The position numbers were made by a program, and so were the translations under genes. This document shows, piece after piece, positions 21,354 through 32,841 of a DNA stretch of 64,000 nt. Below the pieces are notes generated by a model, which was not told the origin of the DNA, searched no databases, and worked only from the letters and a program-made list of their open reading frames with translations. This DNA is from Takashimella koratensis (lineage: Eukaryota > Basidiomycota > Tremellomycetes > Trichosporonales > Tetragoniomycetaceae). The stretch is taken from positions 1,178,001 through 1,242,000 of the forward strand of contig BCKT01000009.1 in the NCBI GenBank assembly GCA_003116875.1, given 5' to 3'. Position 1 is the stretch's first letter; the number at the start of each line of letters is the position of its first letter.

Positions 21354-24020
21354 ATGCCTCGCGCATCTATCGAGAACGAGCTGCGACCTATCGACAGTGC
21401 GCAGCAGAACGCTGTCCTCCAGGCTCACACCGACGAGGGACTTGACGAGAAGCCGACCGACGTCGAGAGCCCCAAGGACAGCCAGGAGCACACCCTCCGC
21501 AACGAGCCTGCTGTGGATGGTGCCAACGCCGTTGACGAGCAGAGCGAGGGTGTCACCAAGATCGAGGCACTCTGTGAGTGATGGCTACCAGGATAGGTGA
21601 GGATTTCAGCTGACGTCGGATAGACCTCGTCTTCGGGAACGGCTGGAAGCTCTGGTTGCTCTGGGGGTGAGTGGAATACCTTGTCACGCGCAATGACCCT
21701 CTACTCACGACTCTAGGTCCATCGCGATCATCGCGTTTGTCTACGCCCTGAGCGAGGAGACGACCTACACCTGTGAGTAAAATAGCCAATGCCCTTCACC
21801 TCCCGATATGCTACGACATTGCTCACCGTTTTCAGACCTCTCTTTCGCCACTTCGTCTTACGGCGAACACACCATTCTGGGTACTATTTCCGTCATCACT
21901 GCCATCATTTCCGGTGTGGCCCAGCCTTTCATCGCCAAGGTACGTCCGGATTCTTTATGAAGACTAGAGATTACAATTACTAACTCCACTTACAGTGCGC
22001 CGACACTTTCAGCCGACCTGTTGCGCTGTTCGTCTCCGTTGTCCTTTACACCATTGGGTACATTATCGTGGCTGCTTCGAACAACGTTCAGTCCGTCGCT
22101 GGCGGTCAAGTCATTTATACCTTTGGCAACACCGGTATCAACATTTGTGAGTCACTTTCTACATCCTCACACATTGCGACTTCTGCTGATCCAGCTTCTA
22201 GTGCTCACTATCCTAATTGGGGACATCACCTCGCTCCAGTGGCGTGGAATGACAAACGCTCTCTACTCGCTGCCTTACGTCCCCCTCGCATTCATCGCGG
22301 GTCTCATCTCGGCTGGTATCGACGCTTACAGTACTGAGGGCTGGCGATGGGGTGTGAGTGTCACTCCGTCTCTTCTCCCTACCAAGCTGAAATCCGAAAC
22401 TGACGTTGATACCCCTTAGTACGGCATGTTCTGCATCCTCGTGCCTGTATGTATCGCACCTGCGCTCATTATCCTCTTCTGGGCCGATTTCCGCGCCAAA
22501 AAGATTGGAGGTAAGTCTACTCGTTCTCTATTCCCCTCATCGCTCTCACTGCTACGCTCCTCAACTAACTTTATTCTCTTTCGACACAGCTCTCTCTCTC
22601 GCATCTTCGTCACACGCGCGTCGCCAGATCCTCGCCGGTCGCCAGATTGAGAAACGCAGCGTTGTCGCTACTTTCCTCCACTACTGGCGCACCATGAACG
22701 CGTTCGGTTTCCTCCTCATGGGTTTTGCATTCGCTTGCCTACTCTCTCCTTTCACCCTCTACACCACCGCTGTGGGCGGCTACCAGAACCGTTAGTCTCC
22801 TATAGCTCCTAACAAAGACAAGACTGCAGCTTCCCACATAGTGCGAGCCACGCTAATCTCTTCATAGCATCCATGATTGCTCTTCTCGTTGTGGGTGGCG
22901 TGCTCTTCATCGTCTGGGTCATCTGGGAGTCCAAGTTCGCCTCGCACCCCATCATGCCCCGTCGAGTTTTGAACAAGACTTTCGTGAGTCTTTCTACTCA
23001 CCTGTTAGCACTATACTAATGGTTTGCTTAGCTCTGCTGCCTTTGCATTGACTTCATGTACTACTTCTCGGGGTACCTTTCCGACACGTACTTCTCGTCG
23101 TGGGTGTACATTGTCAAGGACTGGTCCGAGCAGGACTACAACTACTTCCTCAACACGTTAGTAATGTCCCATCTTTCCCCATTTTTCAAAATTGTTCGAC
23201 GACTGACGACCCTCAGCGAGACGGTCGGTCTTTGTGGCTTCTCTTTGATTGCCGGTGCGCTCCTCAAGTACACCCACCGCTACAAGATGGTCCAGCTCGC
23301 CGGTCTCAGCATCCGCATCATGTAAGCTCGAGTCTTCCTACAAACGTGAGGACCTCAGCTTACCCTTTCCCTCAGCGGTGTCGCACTGAACTTTCTCGCC
23401 GTCAACGGCAATATGAGGTGAGTCGATGTCTTGAAGTCTCAATCGGGCCCCGCCCTTCCCTTCTAACTCTCGGCAGCACTGGCGTCCTCGTCATGTCTCG
23501 TGTCCTCATCGGTCTCGGCGGTTCCTTCTCAGTCATCACCACGCAGGTCGCTTCGCAGGCTTCTGTCCCTCACCAGGACATGGCCATTGCCATTGCTGTT
23601 CTCGCTCTCTGGACATCTATCGGCGGCTCCATCGCGTCCGCCATCTCCGCCGCGGTCTGGAACCAGCAAGTTCCCGCCAACCTTGAGAAGTATCTCGGCG
23701 CGTACCTCAACGAAACCCAGCGCACCGACATGTTCTCAAGCATCATCATTGCCCGGGAGGCCGAGCCAAGGGAACTTGTCATCGAGGCCTACAACGCCTC
23801 GGTCTGGGGTCTGTACCTCGCGGCCTTGATCACCTCGTTCCTCCCTCTTATCGCGGGTATCCTCACTACCAACTACTACCTCGGTGACACGCACAACGCC
23901 ATCGAGAACAAGGAGGTCAAGTTCCGCAGCGAGAAGGAGGTTGCGCCCGAGGTAATCGCTGAGAAGGCTCGCGAAGCCGAGGAGAGGGTCAAGGCTGAGC
24001 TCGAGCAGGAGCAGCACTAG
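21354..24020 (+). CDS. MFS siderophore-iron transporter (SIT/ARN family)
   Basis: Thirteen exons: 21354-21573, 21624-21666, 21717-21772, 21836-21939, 21996-22146, 22202-22353, 22420-22510, 22590-22790, 22868-22983, 23032-23156, 23217-23321, 23376-23417, 23477-24020; 649 aa. A polar N-terminal tail of about 75 residues is followed by 14 predicted membrane helices. Family-typical stretches are YALSEETTYTYLSFATSSY, GVAQPFIAKCADTFSRP, ITSLQWRGMTNAL and the long last loop FSSIIIAREAEPRELVIEAY. The C-terminus is a charged helix. It should import ferric siderophores by proton symport at the plasma membrane or endosome. Two iron-GATA motifs and a TATA box upstream suggest iron repression. The substrate siderophore cannot be read from the sequence. 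Confidence 0.92.
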
Positions 24021-24444
24021 GCTGTTCACTGGTTCTTACCAATCTAGGTCAACCACAATCAAGGTGAACAAGGATCAAAAACAATAGCTTTAGATTCACC
24101 TTTTGAGGTCTAATAATGCAATTGCCATGCTGTTATCTTCTGCGTTCAACACGGTGACGGTTTGGGTCCTCGAAATCCGCGGCTGGGTGGACGGACAACA
24201 GACGTCCCCCACTCTTGTCAGCCACTGGAGCGACCTTCTACCATTTGGTTCCGAGCCCAAATGTGGGCCACATTTCTGGCTCAAAATGCCCACACAAGCT
24301 CGGCTAAACCCGAACGACGAATTCGCACCCCGATCCGAGGAGCAGGCCGTGATCGCTGACCTCCACACTCTCTGTTTTTCTTCTGTACAAGACGAGAACA
24401 GCCCACCAAGTCGTTTGCTGTCGTGCTGTAACCACCTACCCAGA
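24021..24444. other. Spacer between transporter and alpha/beta hydrolase
   Basis: Holds the 3' end of the transporter and the promoter of the next gene. An open frame extends upstream from the hydrolase start to 24103, but its sequence shows no domain, so I took the downstream ATG. Confidence 0.5.
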
Positions 24445-25609
24445 ATGTCCGAGACGCAGACCAAAACACAGGCCGGCCCCGAGGACTTTCCGTTGCAGTT
24501 CGTCGAGCTGAACGGAGCCAAGCTCGCCTACAAGCTTCGAGGCAGTCTGGAGAACCCCATCATTCTCACCCTCCATGGTGGTCGCGGGTTCGGTGAGCTC
24601 CATGACGGTACTCAACCTTTGCACCTCTGATGATTGCAGGAACACACAAGTCCGAGTTCAAAGCCTATGGGCCAATGACAGACGAATACTGCCTCATCTC
24701 GTTCGACTACCGCGGGCACGGCCAGTCGTCTTTCACCCCTCCGTTCACATTTGCACAGATTGTCGATGATATCGAGGCCATGCGACAACATTTTGCCGGG
24801 GACAGACAGGTTATCATTTGCGGAGGAAGTTTTGGCGGGTTTCTCGCTCAGCAATACGCCATCACCTACCCGGACAAGCTCTCTCACCTTATCCTTCGCG
24901 GCACGGCGCCGTCTCATGAGCGTGAGTAGAGGCTGAGTCTGCCGGTAGATCGACTGACAACGAACAGACGAGGCCGGAGCATTCGTGACCCTCAGTCAAA
25001 GGCTGGATCGCGCGCCCATGGCTACCCCCGAGATGCTGCACAAGGTGTTTGGAGCATTCAAGAGCGACGAGGAGATGCGATTGGTCATGTTTGCCCTCGA
25101 CCCACTGTACACTGAGGGCCCACATAACCCGAACCGCGCGTTGGAGAACTGCAATAATGCAATTTATCGCGCCGAGTCGCATAGTAGGTCGTTTACTCAT
25201 CCTCTGGCCTTTTGTATGCTTTATGTTGACTGGTGACTTAGACGAGTTGTATTCGGAGAAGGAAAAGTACTTTGACTACCGACCACGGCTGCACGAGGTC
25301 CTGTGCCCTACATTCATTGTTGCAGGAGAGAAGGACTGGGTTTGCCCCGTTGGTGAGTGGACATTCTACTCGATGCCACCGGTCACATTGCGTTGTGCGA
25401 CTTTGGCCTTTCCAAGCCCGACTCGAGCAACGCGACATACATACTAAACTTTAGCTGACTGGGGCGCAGACCAATCCGAGCTCATGCACAAGCTCATCCC
25501 GCGATCAAAATTGCTCATTGTCAAGGGCGCCAACCACTCTGTCCACCACGAGCAGAACGAGTTGGTGACTGGGGAGCTCCGCAAGTTCTTGAAGAACTCT
25601 GGTGTGTAG
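24445..25609 (+). CDS. Alpha/beta hydrolase, proline iminopeptidase-like
   Basis: Exons 24445-24592, 24640-24921, 24968-25183, 25242-25352, 25455-25609; 303 aa. The alpha/beta-hydrolase features are the oxyanion motif LHGGRGFG, the DYRGHGQSS turn, the nucleophile elbow GGSFGG (Ser113), the acid in GEKDWVCP (Asp247) and the base in ANHSVHHE (His280). The order and the LRGTAPS segment resemble the proline iminopeptidase/haloalkane-type branch. No signal peptide, so cytosolic. It lies head-to-tail after the siderophore-type transporter. Fungal siderophore esterases are also alpha/beta hydrolases, so a role in hydrolysing imported siderophore is possible, but nothing in the sequence proves it and no GATA motif was seen directly upstream. 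Confidence 0.85.
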
Positions 25610-25790
25610 ATACCTCAAATGAATCGTCTCGTATGAGTTGTGGTTGTACCCCATGTGCAGCCCTAGTGCTTTCTTTCATAGATAGAACGGATGCATCTAT
25701 ATTAACGAGGTTCTGGAAATATGTATAACCGCCAGTCGCCGTTTACTCTAGAACACATGTGAATACGAACGTGAACCGGATTTCACCTCC

Positions 25791-27805
25791 TCACTTCTCC
25801 TCTTCACCTTCAACACCCTCAACAGCGCTCGGGGTGTCCTCGTGCTGGGCCTCTTCGTGCTGCGGTCGGTCGATGATCGCGCGAACGTGCTTGTCGCGCG
25901 AAGCAAAGTACCAGATGATGCAGACGCCGATGGCGCTGACGAGGGTGAACACAAAGTTGGAGATGAAGCCCTTCTTGAAGCGTGGACCGTCAGTCTGGAG
26001 GAAGATGATGGCAGGGAGCCAAGCGTTGACCATGTAGAAGCAGCACGAAGTAGCGCCGGTGATAAATGCGCGAAGCTCGGTGTCGTGCCCGCAGAGCTCA
26101 GCCTAAAGGGAAGGTGGTCAGTGATTGGATTACAGGAGAGTTCAAGTGTGACTTACGACCCAAGCGTAGAAGACCGGGGTCGCGTAGAGCGAGCCGTTGA
26201 CCATGAAGGCGAAGACTCGGAGTGCGTTGGACGGAGCCCAGAAAGCGAGGACACCAGTTGGGAACAGACCCCAGATGGCAGGAGCAAGGAGGAGGAGACC
26301 ACGTCGACCACGAGGAAGTCGGTCCGAGATGTACGAGTAGAAGAAGAGGAACGGGATCTCGATTAACCACATGGTCGAAGGAAGCACGTTTCGAGCGGTA
26401 ACGCTGTACCCGTACGCCTTGAGGTAGATGGTAAAGTACGCAGCGTTCTGGACAGAGCAACCGTAGATGGCGTACCAGGGGACGAGGGTCCAGAAACGCC
26501 AGTCCTTGATAGCGCGACCGATAAAGCTCCAGTTGATCTTGTTCTTCACTGCCGCCTGGCCGTTGCGCGTCACTCGGCTACGTGCGAGCTCTCGGTCAGT
26601 CTCGCTGAGGTACCAGCAGGTAGTGTTCTCCGGGAAGTCGGGAATGCAGAAGTACATCAAGAAGCCGCACGGGACAGTCTGAACACGAGTCAGTGGAAGG
26701 TACAGGATACCGGAGAAGGTGATGAGTACTTACCATGAGACCGCAGATGATGTAAAGCCACCTCCAACCAGCAAGACCAGCGTGGCCGTTAAGGCTGCTG
26801 TAGATTCCAGCCTGCATGTATCCTGAGAACGCAGACCCAGCAGGGCCAGCAATGAACCACAGGCCGATACGCTTAGCGAGCTCGGTCTTGGTGTACCACG
26901 ATCCGAGGATGAAGTAGGCATTGGCATAGTACCATCCCTCGAAAAAGGCAACGCAGAATCGGAAACCGTACCTGTGAGGGTCAGCGGTAAGCTCTTGGTC
27001 AATAGGAGCTAGGGGAAGTTGAAACCCTGGCGCAAAGCTACGCACATGGCCTGGTACGACTGAGCGCCGGCTTGGGCAAAGGTGAAAACACCCCATCCGA
27101 TCTCGGCCATGGCGAGGAAAATCGAGGGGCGGATCTTCATGACGAGGAAGTTGGCGGGGAGACACATCGCGCAGACTGAGAGCGTAGTTGTCAGCGGGAT
27201 CAAGGGATAAGTCTGACGCCGCGGAACTTCCCGAGAAGAGAACTCACCAACAGCGCTGTAGATGGTCCCCATGTAGGTGTACTGGTTGCCGGTGATGTGA
27301 AGGTCCTCTTGCATACCACTAACGTAGGCGTTCTATGGGGGCGGTTTATGTCAGCTGTTGAACAACAGTGTAGCAGACGAAGAGATCGCGAGAACGAGAA
27401 TGAGTTCCAGATACTCACGGCAAGCTAGAAGAGGTCGATGCAAGTTGCCATCCGTCAGCTGACCATTCATCATGCTAATTGCCTCCCACTCACGTTAGAC
27501 TGATCAATGTTCTTAAGCCACCATCCGATCGTCAGCGCAGTGAGGAGGAATATATCCAGCTTGAATATGAGTCGACGCTCCTGGGGTTGTTTCTCATAGT
27601 AGTCGCTGACTCAAGTATTAGCGGGGAGCTACTCTTCTTGCGCATCGACTACTCTTCTCTGTACTCACGCGTCCCAGATGAAAGAGATGAATCGCTGCCA
27701 GGCGGTCTTGTTGGCCAAGGGGGTCAGAGTCGCCTGGTGCACTTTGTGGAGGGTGCCATCGCCCAGGTTCTCAATGGGCTGCAGGTCCACATCTGTCGTA
27801 GCCAT
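25791..27805 (-). CDS. MFS transporter, pantothenate/allantoate permease family (Liz1/Fen2-like)
   Basis: Eight exons (minus): 27805-27669, 27605-27494, 27424-27419, 27332-27248, 27175-27046, 26971-26734, 26678-26157, 26102-25791; 513 aa. Helix 1 ends IDQSNLANAYVSGMQEDL, the signature of the Dal5/Fen2/Liz1 anion:cation symporter group and closest in wording to pantothenate carriers. About twelve membrane segments are visible, and the tail is acidic (EEAQHED...). The third exon is only 6 nt (CTTGCC, Leu-Ala) and is required to complete the conserved motif; both flanking introns have GTGAGT donors and CTGAC branch points. Probable substrate is pantothenate or another small carboxylate. Confidence 0.9.
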
Positions 27806-29227
27806 TGCGAGTATGAGGAAGTGGGTAAAGAGATTGAGGTCAACAGGGGAAGAAGAAAAAATCGGGATTCTCCACATCCATCTTTTGTATCAGTCACGCG
27901 GAGGCGGGCGGAGAAAGGGGAGGGGGGGGGGGGGTGTTCGTCGGGTCGGGCCTAGGCTGAATGCATCATGGCATCATTTCGGATGAGATTGGGAGGCAAA
28001 AAGTGGGAAGTGGGAAGTGGGGGGCCAGGGGGTGGGTTTTCCATCAGCTTATCTCAAATCCTAGTGTCCTAGCAAGCACGCTATCGCTGAAAATGTGGGC
28101 ACACCGCTTGGTCGGTTGTTTTGGTTTGTGGTATTTGGCCGTGGGGTGGTTAAGCTTATGGCAGGGGCGCCACCCAAGTATCCAAGGGGAAGCGGTGGGT
28201 CACGGACGAGCTCCGAAAATAGCCTTCCTCAGTCCACACGCCGAATCGCATGTTCTACGTACGCGCAAGGGCGAGTATGTGGGTAAATTATGTATGTACG
28301 GGAGTTGCAGAGCCGGCCAAGAGTTTGTCAGCCTGCCCACATCTTCAACACCGGTCGATTGCGTGCGCAGGCAGGTCATTGCCGCTGTTTGTGGGTGTGG
28401 ATGTAGAGGTCAACCCAAAGTTGTTTCTGGGAATAATAATAATGACACCAGCACATGAGCTGTCAAAGGTCTATCAAGTCGCCATAGTTCGGTCTGTATC
28501 TCCGGCTCTGAGCATAGAGGGGGACCTTTCCTGGATTGTGGGCGATTATTCCCACAGGCGGCGCTTAGGACCTGGGCGGGATGGCACCCACACTTCCTTG
28601 TCCCAGAAGGGTGAGGCCCACACTTGGCCAGCTGCCAGACTCGATCGTTTTACACAAGCTGGTGAAATATGACATGCTTGAGAGCAACCGCACACTCAGC
28701 TTCGGAGGCCAGTCTCATACACGAGACTTGATGCTTGATCTCAGACTCGGCGCCCGCAATCTACGATGTCAGTCTGTTGGAAGTCGAACTTAGGACCTAG
28801 TAGGTAAAAGGTAATTGGATATTCCAGGACTTGCACCTGGATTACCATGGCGTGTTACTGTTACATTAAACACCCTAACGTGTATGGGTGCATGTTTTAC
28901 AGTGGTGCGCTATCAGCTGAGCCAGTTGGCTCGCTGTTAAAACTGGTTGGTTGACTAGTTTTCGCGCCCCATCATTACCTTAATTCCTCCGGGGCATTTT
29001 TCGGATTCCCTGAACCCACTGCCGCCACTCTCTGCTCCCCCGCCTACTGGGTCACGTGTGGTTGTAGGGGTCAGAGCCGTTGTGAAGGTTAGCAAAATGA
29101 CCAAAGATACAATCGTCTCACTTTAGCAAACACGAAACGCCGCGCGTATGAAACGGTTTCAAAATGACTTTGCTGTCTGCTCCTGCTCCTGCTCTCATCC
29201 TACAACCCTCCACCCCAACCCACTGCT
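27806..29227. other. Divergent intergenic region with poly-G tract and tRNA-like element
   Basis: Between the pantothenate-type carrier and the SDR-like gene. It contains a 13-G run at 27922-27934 and a tRNA-like A/B-box element around 28811-28931 (separate entry). No supportable protein gene. Confidence 0.55.
28811..28931 (-). ncRNA. tRNA-like / Pol III A-box and B-box element
   Basis: On the minus strand an A-box-like TGGCTCAGCTGATAGCGC (28907-28924) is followed 69 bp later by a B-box-like GGTGCAAGTCC (28827-28837), which sits in a perfect 5-bp T-arm stem (CCAGG/CCTGG). A TTTT run lies downstream. An anticodon-like CTGTAAA loop with partial ACCA/TGGT pairing across a putative intron can be drawn. 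The acceptor stem does not pair, so this is more likely a tRNA relic or a tRNA-derived SINE fragment than a working tRNA gene. Confidence 0.3.
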
Positions 29228-30816
29228 ATGCCGGTCCACTCCATCGCCTCGGTCCTGGGCGATATCGACTCGCCCATGCTCATCGGCGCGGCCGTCGCCC
29301 TCCTCGCTGCGGTTACGGTCAAGGCGTGGACATCGGGTCGGCGGTGTACTTGGGAACGTGATTGGGCGGGGAAACTGATCATGGTGGTTGTGAGTTTCGT
29401 CTCTCGTCTGCACAGCTGTGACACTGTGACATCTTCAAAGCGCTGACCAGGTTATCTTCTCTTGCCTTTTCTGCTTCAACCTTCTACCCAGGCCCCACCA
29501 ACACCGACGACCCTCGCTCTCCTCGACACACTCCTGCACCTCCCGTCTCCTCCCCAAATCCTCTACCTCCCACCTCACCCTTCCCCTCTCCCTTCCTCCC
29601 TCGTGACCCTCATCCACACTCTGCGCCTCGGGGCCGAATCCAACCCGCGTGCTCAGATCCACTGCGAGCCGTGTCCGCCTACTCCCGCGGGGGTACGCGC
29701 GCTCGCGAGTCGGTGGGGGAAGGCAGAGTACGGGACTGCTGGTGAAGGAGGCAGGAGGGTGGATGCGATCGTCCTTGGAGGCGCATGGGAAGTGAACAGC
29801 GGGATCGACTCGGTATGGTTGGGAACCGAGGAGGGAGAGGTAGAAGGGAGTGCGAAAGATCAAGTCAGGTGGTCGCCCCACGAATACCACTTCCACCTCG
29901 TCACGTCGCTGCTACCAACACTACTGCGGACCCCTGCGGAGCGCAGTATTCGAATCGTCTCTCTTTTACCTCCCACTTGGTCCGCTGCGATCCCTTCACT
30001 CAAGGGTGACGCTGTACCTAAACCCACTCGCTCCTCACCCTCTTCCCCTTCCCCCTCCCAACCATCACTGCACCAGTCCGCTGCTCGAGGCATCACCTCC
30101 GCCCTGATTATTGCTCACCTTCGACTGGTCCTCGATACCCTCGCCTCCGCAACATTCGGGTCCAACATCGTACCTGACCCTACCCAACCCTTGAAACAAC
30201 GCGACGAGCGGGTCCAGAGCAATATCCTCGCTTTGGGGGTGATCATGCCCTGGGCAAGGGACGAGATTGTCGCTGCTCTTTTGGGTGTACAGAGGAGTTG
30301 GTACCGATTGGCACTGTATATCTTGCTTTACCCGATAATGGTGATCTTTACACCCTCTCCGAATCGCGCGATCCAGTCGGTCCTTTTCGCTCTTTCCGCA
30401 CCTGTTCGGTACCCAGACGGTACGGTGTCGCCATCTGACTCTGAGCCAAGCGAAAAGGTCGACCGCTCCAAGCAGCCACAAAACAGTGACGCTCCACCTT
30501 CTGAGCAGCCTCCTGCACTCGCCACTTCTCCAACGACCAAGGGGAAAGAGAAAGAAGATCCTAGGAGGGCAGCAGTGGGGCAAGGCGACTTTGTCAGAGA
30601 CTGTGCAGTGTTCGAGTAAGTCTATCAGCTGCCTCGTATTTATGTGAGTTACTAGCTGACAGATACAGCTTGCCGCCAGTATTATACGACCCTGTCCTTG
30701 CGCGAGAGGCGTACGAGAAGATCGAGAAGAACGTGGAAGAAGGAGTAAGGCGAGACGCGGCCCGGGAGAAGGCGTTTGGCAACCCGTCCTCAGCAACGAC
30801 TTCAAAGTCGTCGTAA
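29228..30816 (+). CDS. Degenerate SDR-like membrane protein, function unknown
   Basis: Exons 29228-29389, 29492-30615, 30669-30816; 477 aa. An N-terminal membrane helix (SPMLIGAAVALLAAVTVKAW) is followed by WAGKLIMVV, which looks like the first beta strand of a short-chain dehydrogenase. The glycine-rich NAD loop expected next is absent; the sequence continues APPTPTTLALLD. Later segments DAIVLGGAW and SAARGITSALIIAHLRLVLD occupy the positions of SDR strand 4 and the active-site helix, but no YxxxK is visible. A second hydrophobic segment (LALYILLYPIMVIF) and a disordered tail follow, with a conserved-looking end DLPPVLYDPVLAREAYEKIE. I infer a non-catalytic SDR-fold protein on a membrane. 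It is not assigned to a characterised family. Confidence 0.7.
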
Positions 30817-31073
30817 CGGCGTTTCTATCGAATGAATGCCAAGTAAAAAAAAAAAACCCCATCATGACCTTCACGCATACCCTAGCATCACGATACCATG
30901 CATTGTCTCGACCTCATCGCGGTCTCATTTCATTCTCTACCTCGAGATCATTCTTTCTACTGCTGGTACTGACGTCACAAGCAATACCACTTCTTGCATC
31001 AACACGGTTCTTGTTCTCTCTTCAACAGCGGCACTTTTTCAATGAGCGTTCCTGCGAGGGTACACCTCACGGC

Positions 31074-32236
31074 TCAGGCATCGATCACGCCACACGCCTT
31101 GATGATCGGGATCTTGTCCTTGTTGATCTTCCCCTCTGGCGACCCAGACTTCTCAATGGCCTTGACGACGTCCATCCCAGTGACGACTTCGCCAAAGACC
31201 ACGTGGCGGCCGCTGTGAAGGTGTCAGCTGAGAGATCTTTACCCTGACGAGGGGGTCGCTGAGCTTTAAGACAGACTCACTCGAGCCAGTCGCATTTGTC
31301 GACAGTGGTGATGAAGAACTGAGACCCGTTCGTATCGGGTCCCGAGTTGGCGCTGGACAAGAGTCCGACCTCTGCGATGGGCGCACGGGTCAGCGTCACA
31401 CATCGCCAATAGTAGGTATGCCTAGTTAAAACATTTGGCTCAACTCACTGTCGTGCTTCCTCTTGAAGTTCTCGTCCTCGAACTGTGGCTTATCAGTCTT
31501 GTCTTGCGGCTAAATCCAAGTCTCGTGCTCACCTTGGTCCCGTAAATCGACTATTCTCGTCAGCCAAGTCTTTTTCACCTTTGGATTTGAACAGTATCTT
31601 GTACAGGATGTATAGAGTAGACACTCACCACACCTCCAGTCCCGTTCTTGCGTTCAAAGTCGCCACTCTGGACCATGAACCCCGGGATCACGCGGTGGAA
31701 GGGGGACCCGGCGTATCCAAAATCCTTGGGCAAGGCGTCTCCGTTGGGTTTCTGCGAGTGTGGGCGGGGTCGACAGGGAGGGTGGGTGGAGGGAAGTAAG
31801 ATGGGTCATCGTCAGTAGTGAGTTGATAAGTTGGTAGGCACCGTACCTACCTTGCCCGAGCAGAGGCCGCGGAAATTGGCAGCGGTCTATCAGATATCAG
31901 CCTTGCTCGCATGCGTACAAGGCGACAAAAGGCACGAACGCTCACCTTGGGAACGACATCGTCGAAGAGCTTGAACTCGATCTTGCCAGTGTTGGCACCT
32001 GCAGGTTTAAATCAATCAACAGCCCCCCCCCCCCCCCCCCAAGTGCCCCCAAGTCTTGCTGGTCTCGTAAGTATCATCGTGGTTTACTCACCGCCAATCG
32101 TGATCTCCATCCAACAGTTCCTAACCCCACATAAGCGTCGCACCTTTGGTCATTGATTGGGACTGGGGTTTAACACTTACGGGAGTTCTTTCTTCTCTTC
32201 CTTGGTAGCGTCTTTCTTCTCGTTGTCTGCACCCAT
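31074..32236 (-). CDS. Cyclophilin-type peptidyl-prolyl cis-trans isomerase
   Basis: Nine exons (minus): 32236-32181, 32120-32092, 31998-31946, 31886-31851, 31751-31629, 31550-31533, 31482-31449, 31371-31281, 31212-31074; 192 aa. One cyclophilin domain with the catalytic Arg in [15 protein letters not shown], the substrate/cyclosporin pocket [15 protein letters not shown], Trp in KCDWLDGRHVVFG and the ending [13 protein letters not shown] charged N-terminal stretch of about 18 residues precedes it. There is no signal peptide, so it is likely cytosolic or nuclear. Exon 6 is only 18 nt. The usual TGGRSIYG reads TGGVSIYG across the exon 5/6 junction; this depends on the donor chosen. The intron after exon 2 contains an 18-base C run (G on the coding strand). 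Confidence 0.92.
32023..32040 (+). repeat. Poly-C run (18 nt) in a cyclophilin intron
   Basis: Uninterrupted C18 on the + strand (G18 in the transcript), lying in the second intron of the cyclophilin gene. Confidence 0.9.
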
Positions 32237-32841
32237 GATGAATCAAGGTTCAAGCAATCAAGCGTATGTCAAGTGGTAAGTGTAAGCGTACAGATGATGG
32301 AGATACTCTCGAGTCTCGATTGGAGATGAGGGGGAATGACGAAGGGGTTAAAGTGGAGTTGAAACGGGCTGCGTCAGCGTCAGCGTTACCTCCATCGTAT
32401 GTAGGTGAATCTCATATAGCTGGGGTCAAGCGGATTGAGAACAAAGGACAAAGGATGAGGAGAAAGGACGAACGTTCTAGATCCTACCACCCTCTTTCCG
32501 CTTAACCATTTCGCCTCTTGAGCCGCATTATTCACCTCACTGAATCCTCCAACTTGGCCTTTGCCCTCCTACATCCACTCCTTTCCATGTCGTCATCTGA
32601 TCCTTTGAGTTGGATCTGATGATAGGTCGCCCCCCGAAACCCCCCCTCCCCTCTCCTACTCCCTGCTGTTGCGATAAAACGATACCGTACCGCCACCGAC
32701 CAGTGTCCACGATTTACGAACTGAATGCATCACTCTGACAACCCGGAAAAACGAAAGAGACCAGACAAGGCCGGATATACCTATAGATACTTAGTCGACT
32801 GAAACCTACTCTAAACCAACATGTATCGACCTCCAGGGCGA
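32237..32841. other. Intergenic region upstream of cyclophilin and downstream of Heh gene
   Basis: Holds the cyclophilin promoter and the 3' flank of the Src1/Heh gene. No coding region or clear motif seen. Confidence 0.55.

Noticed and set aside
21354..25609. Siderophore biosynthesis cluster
   Set aside because: No NRPS, ornithine monooxygenase or acyltransferase in the window; only a transporter and a generic hydrolase.
28811..28931. A functional tRNA-Tyr (GTA) gene
   Set aside because: The acceptor stem does not pair and spacing from A-box to anticodon is two bases short, so I list it only as a tRNA-like element.
30065..30874. A 269-codon minus-strand open frame opposite the SDR-like gene
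   Set aside because: No domain, many Arg/Cys/Trp; shadow of the + strand gene, which has consistent splicing and a membrane anchor.
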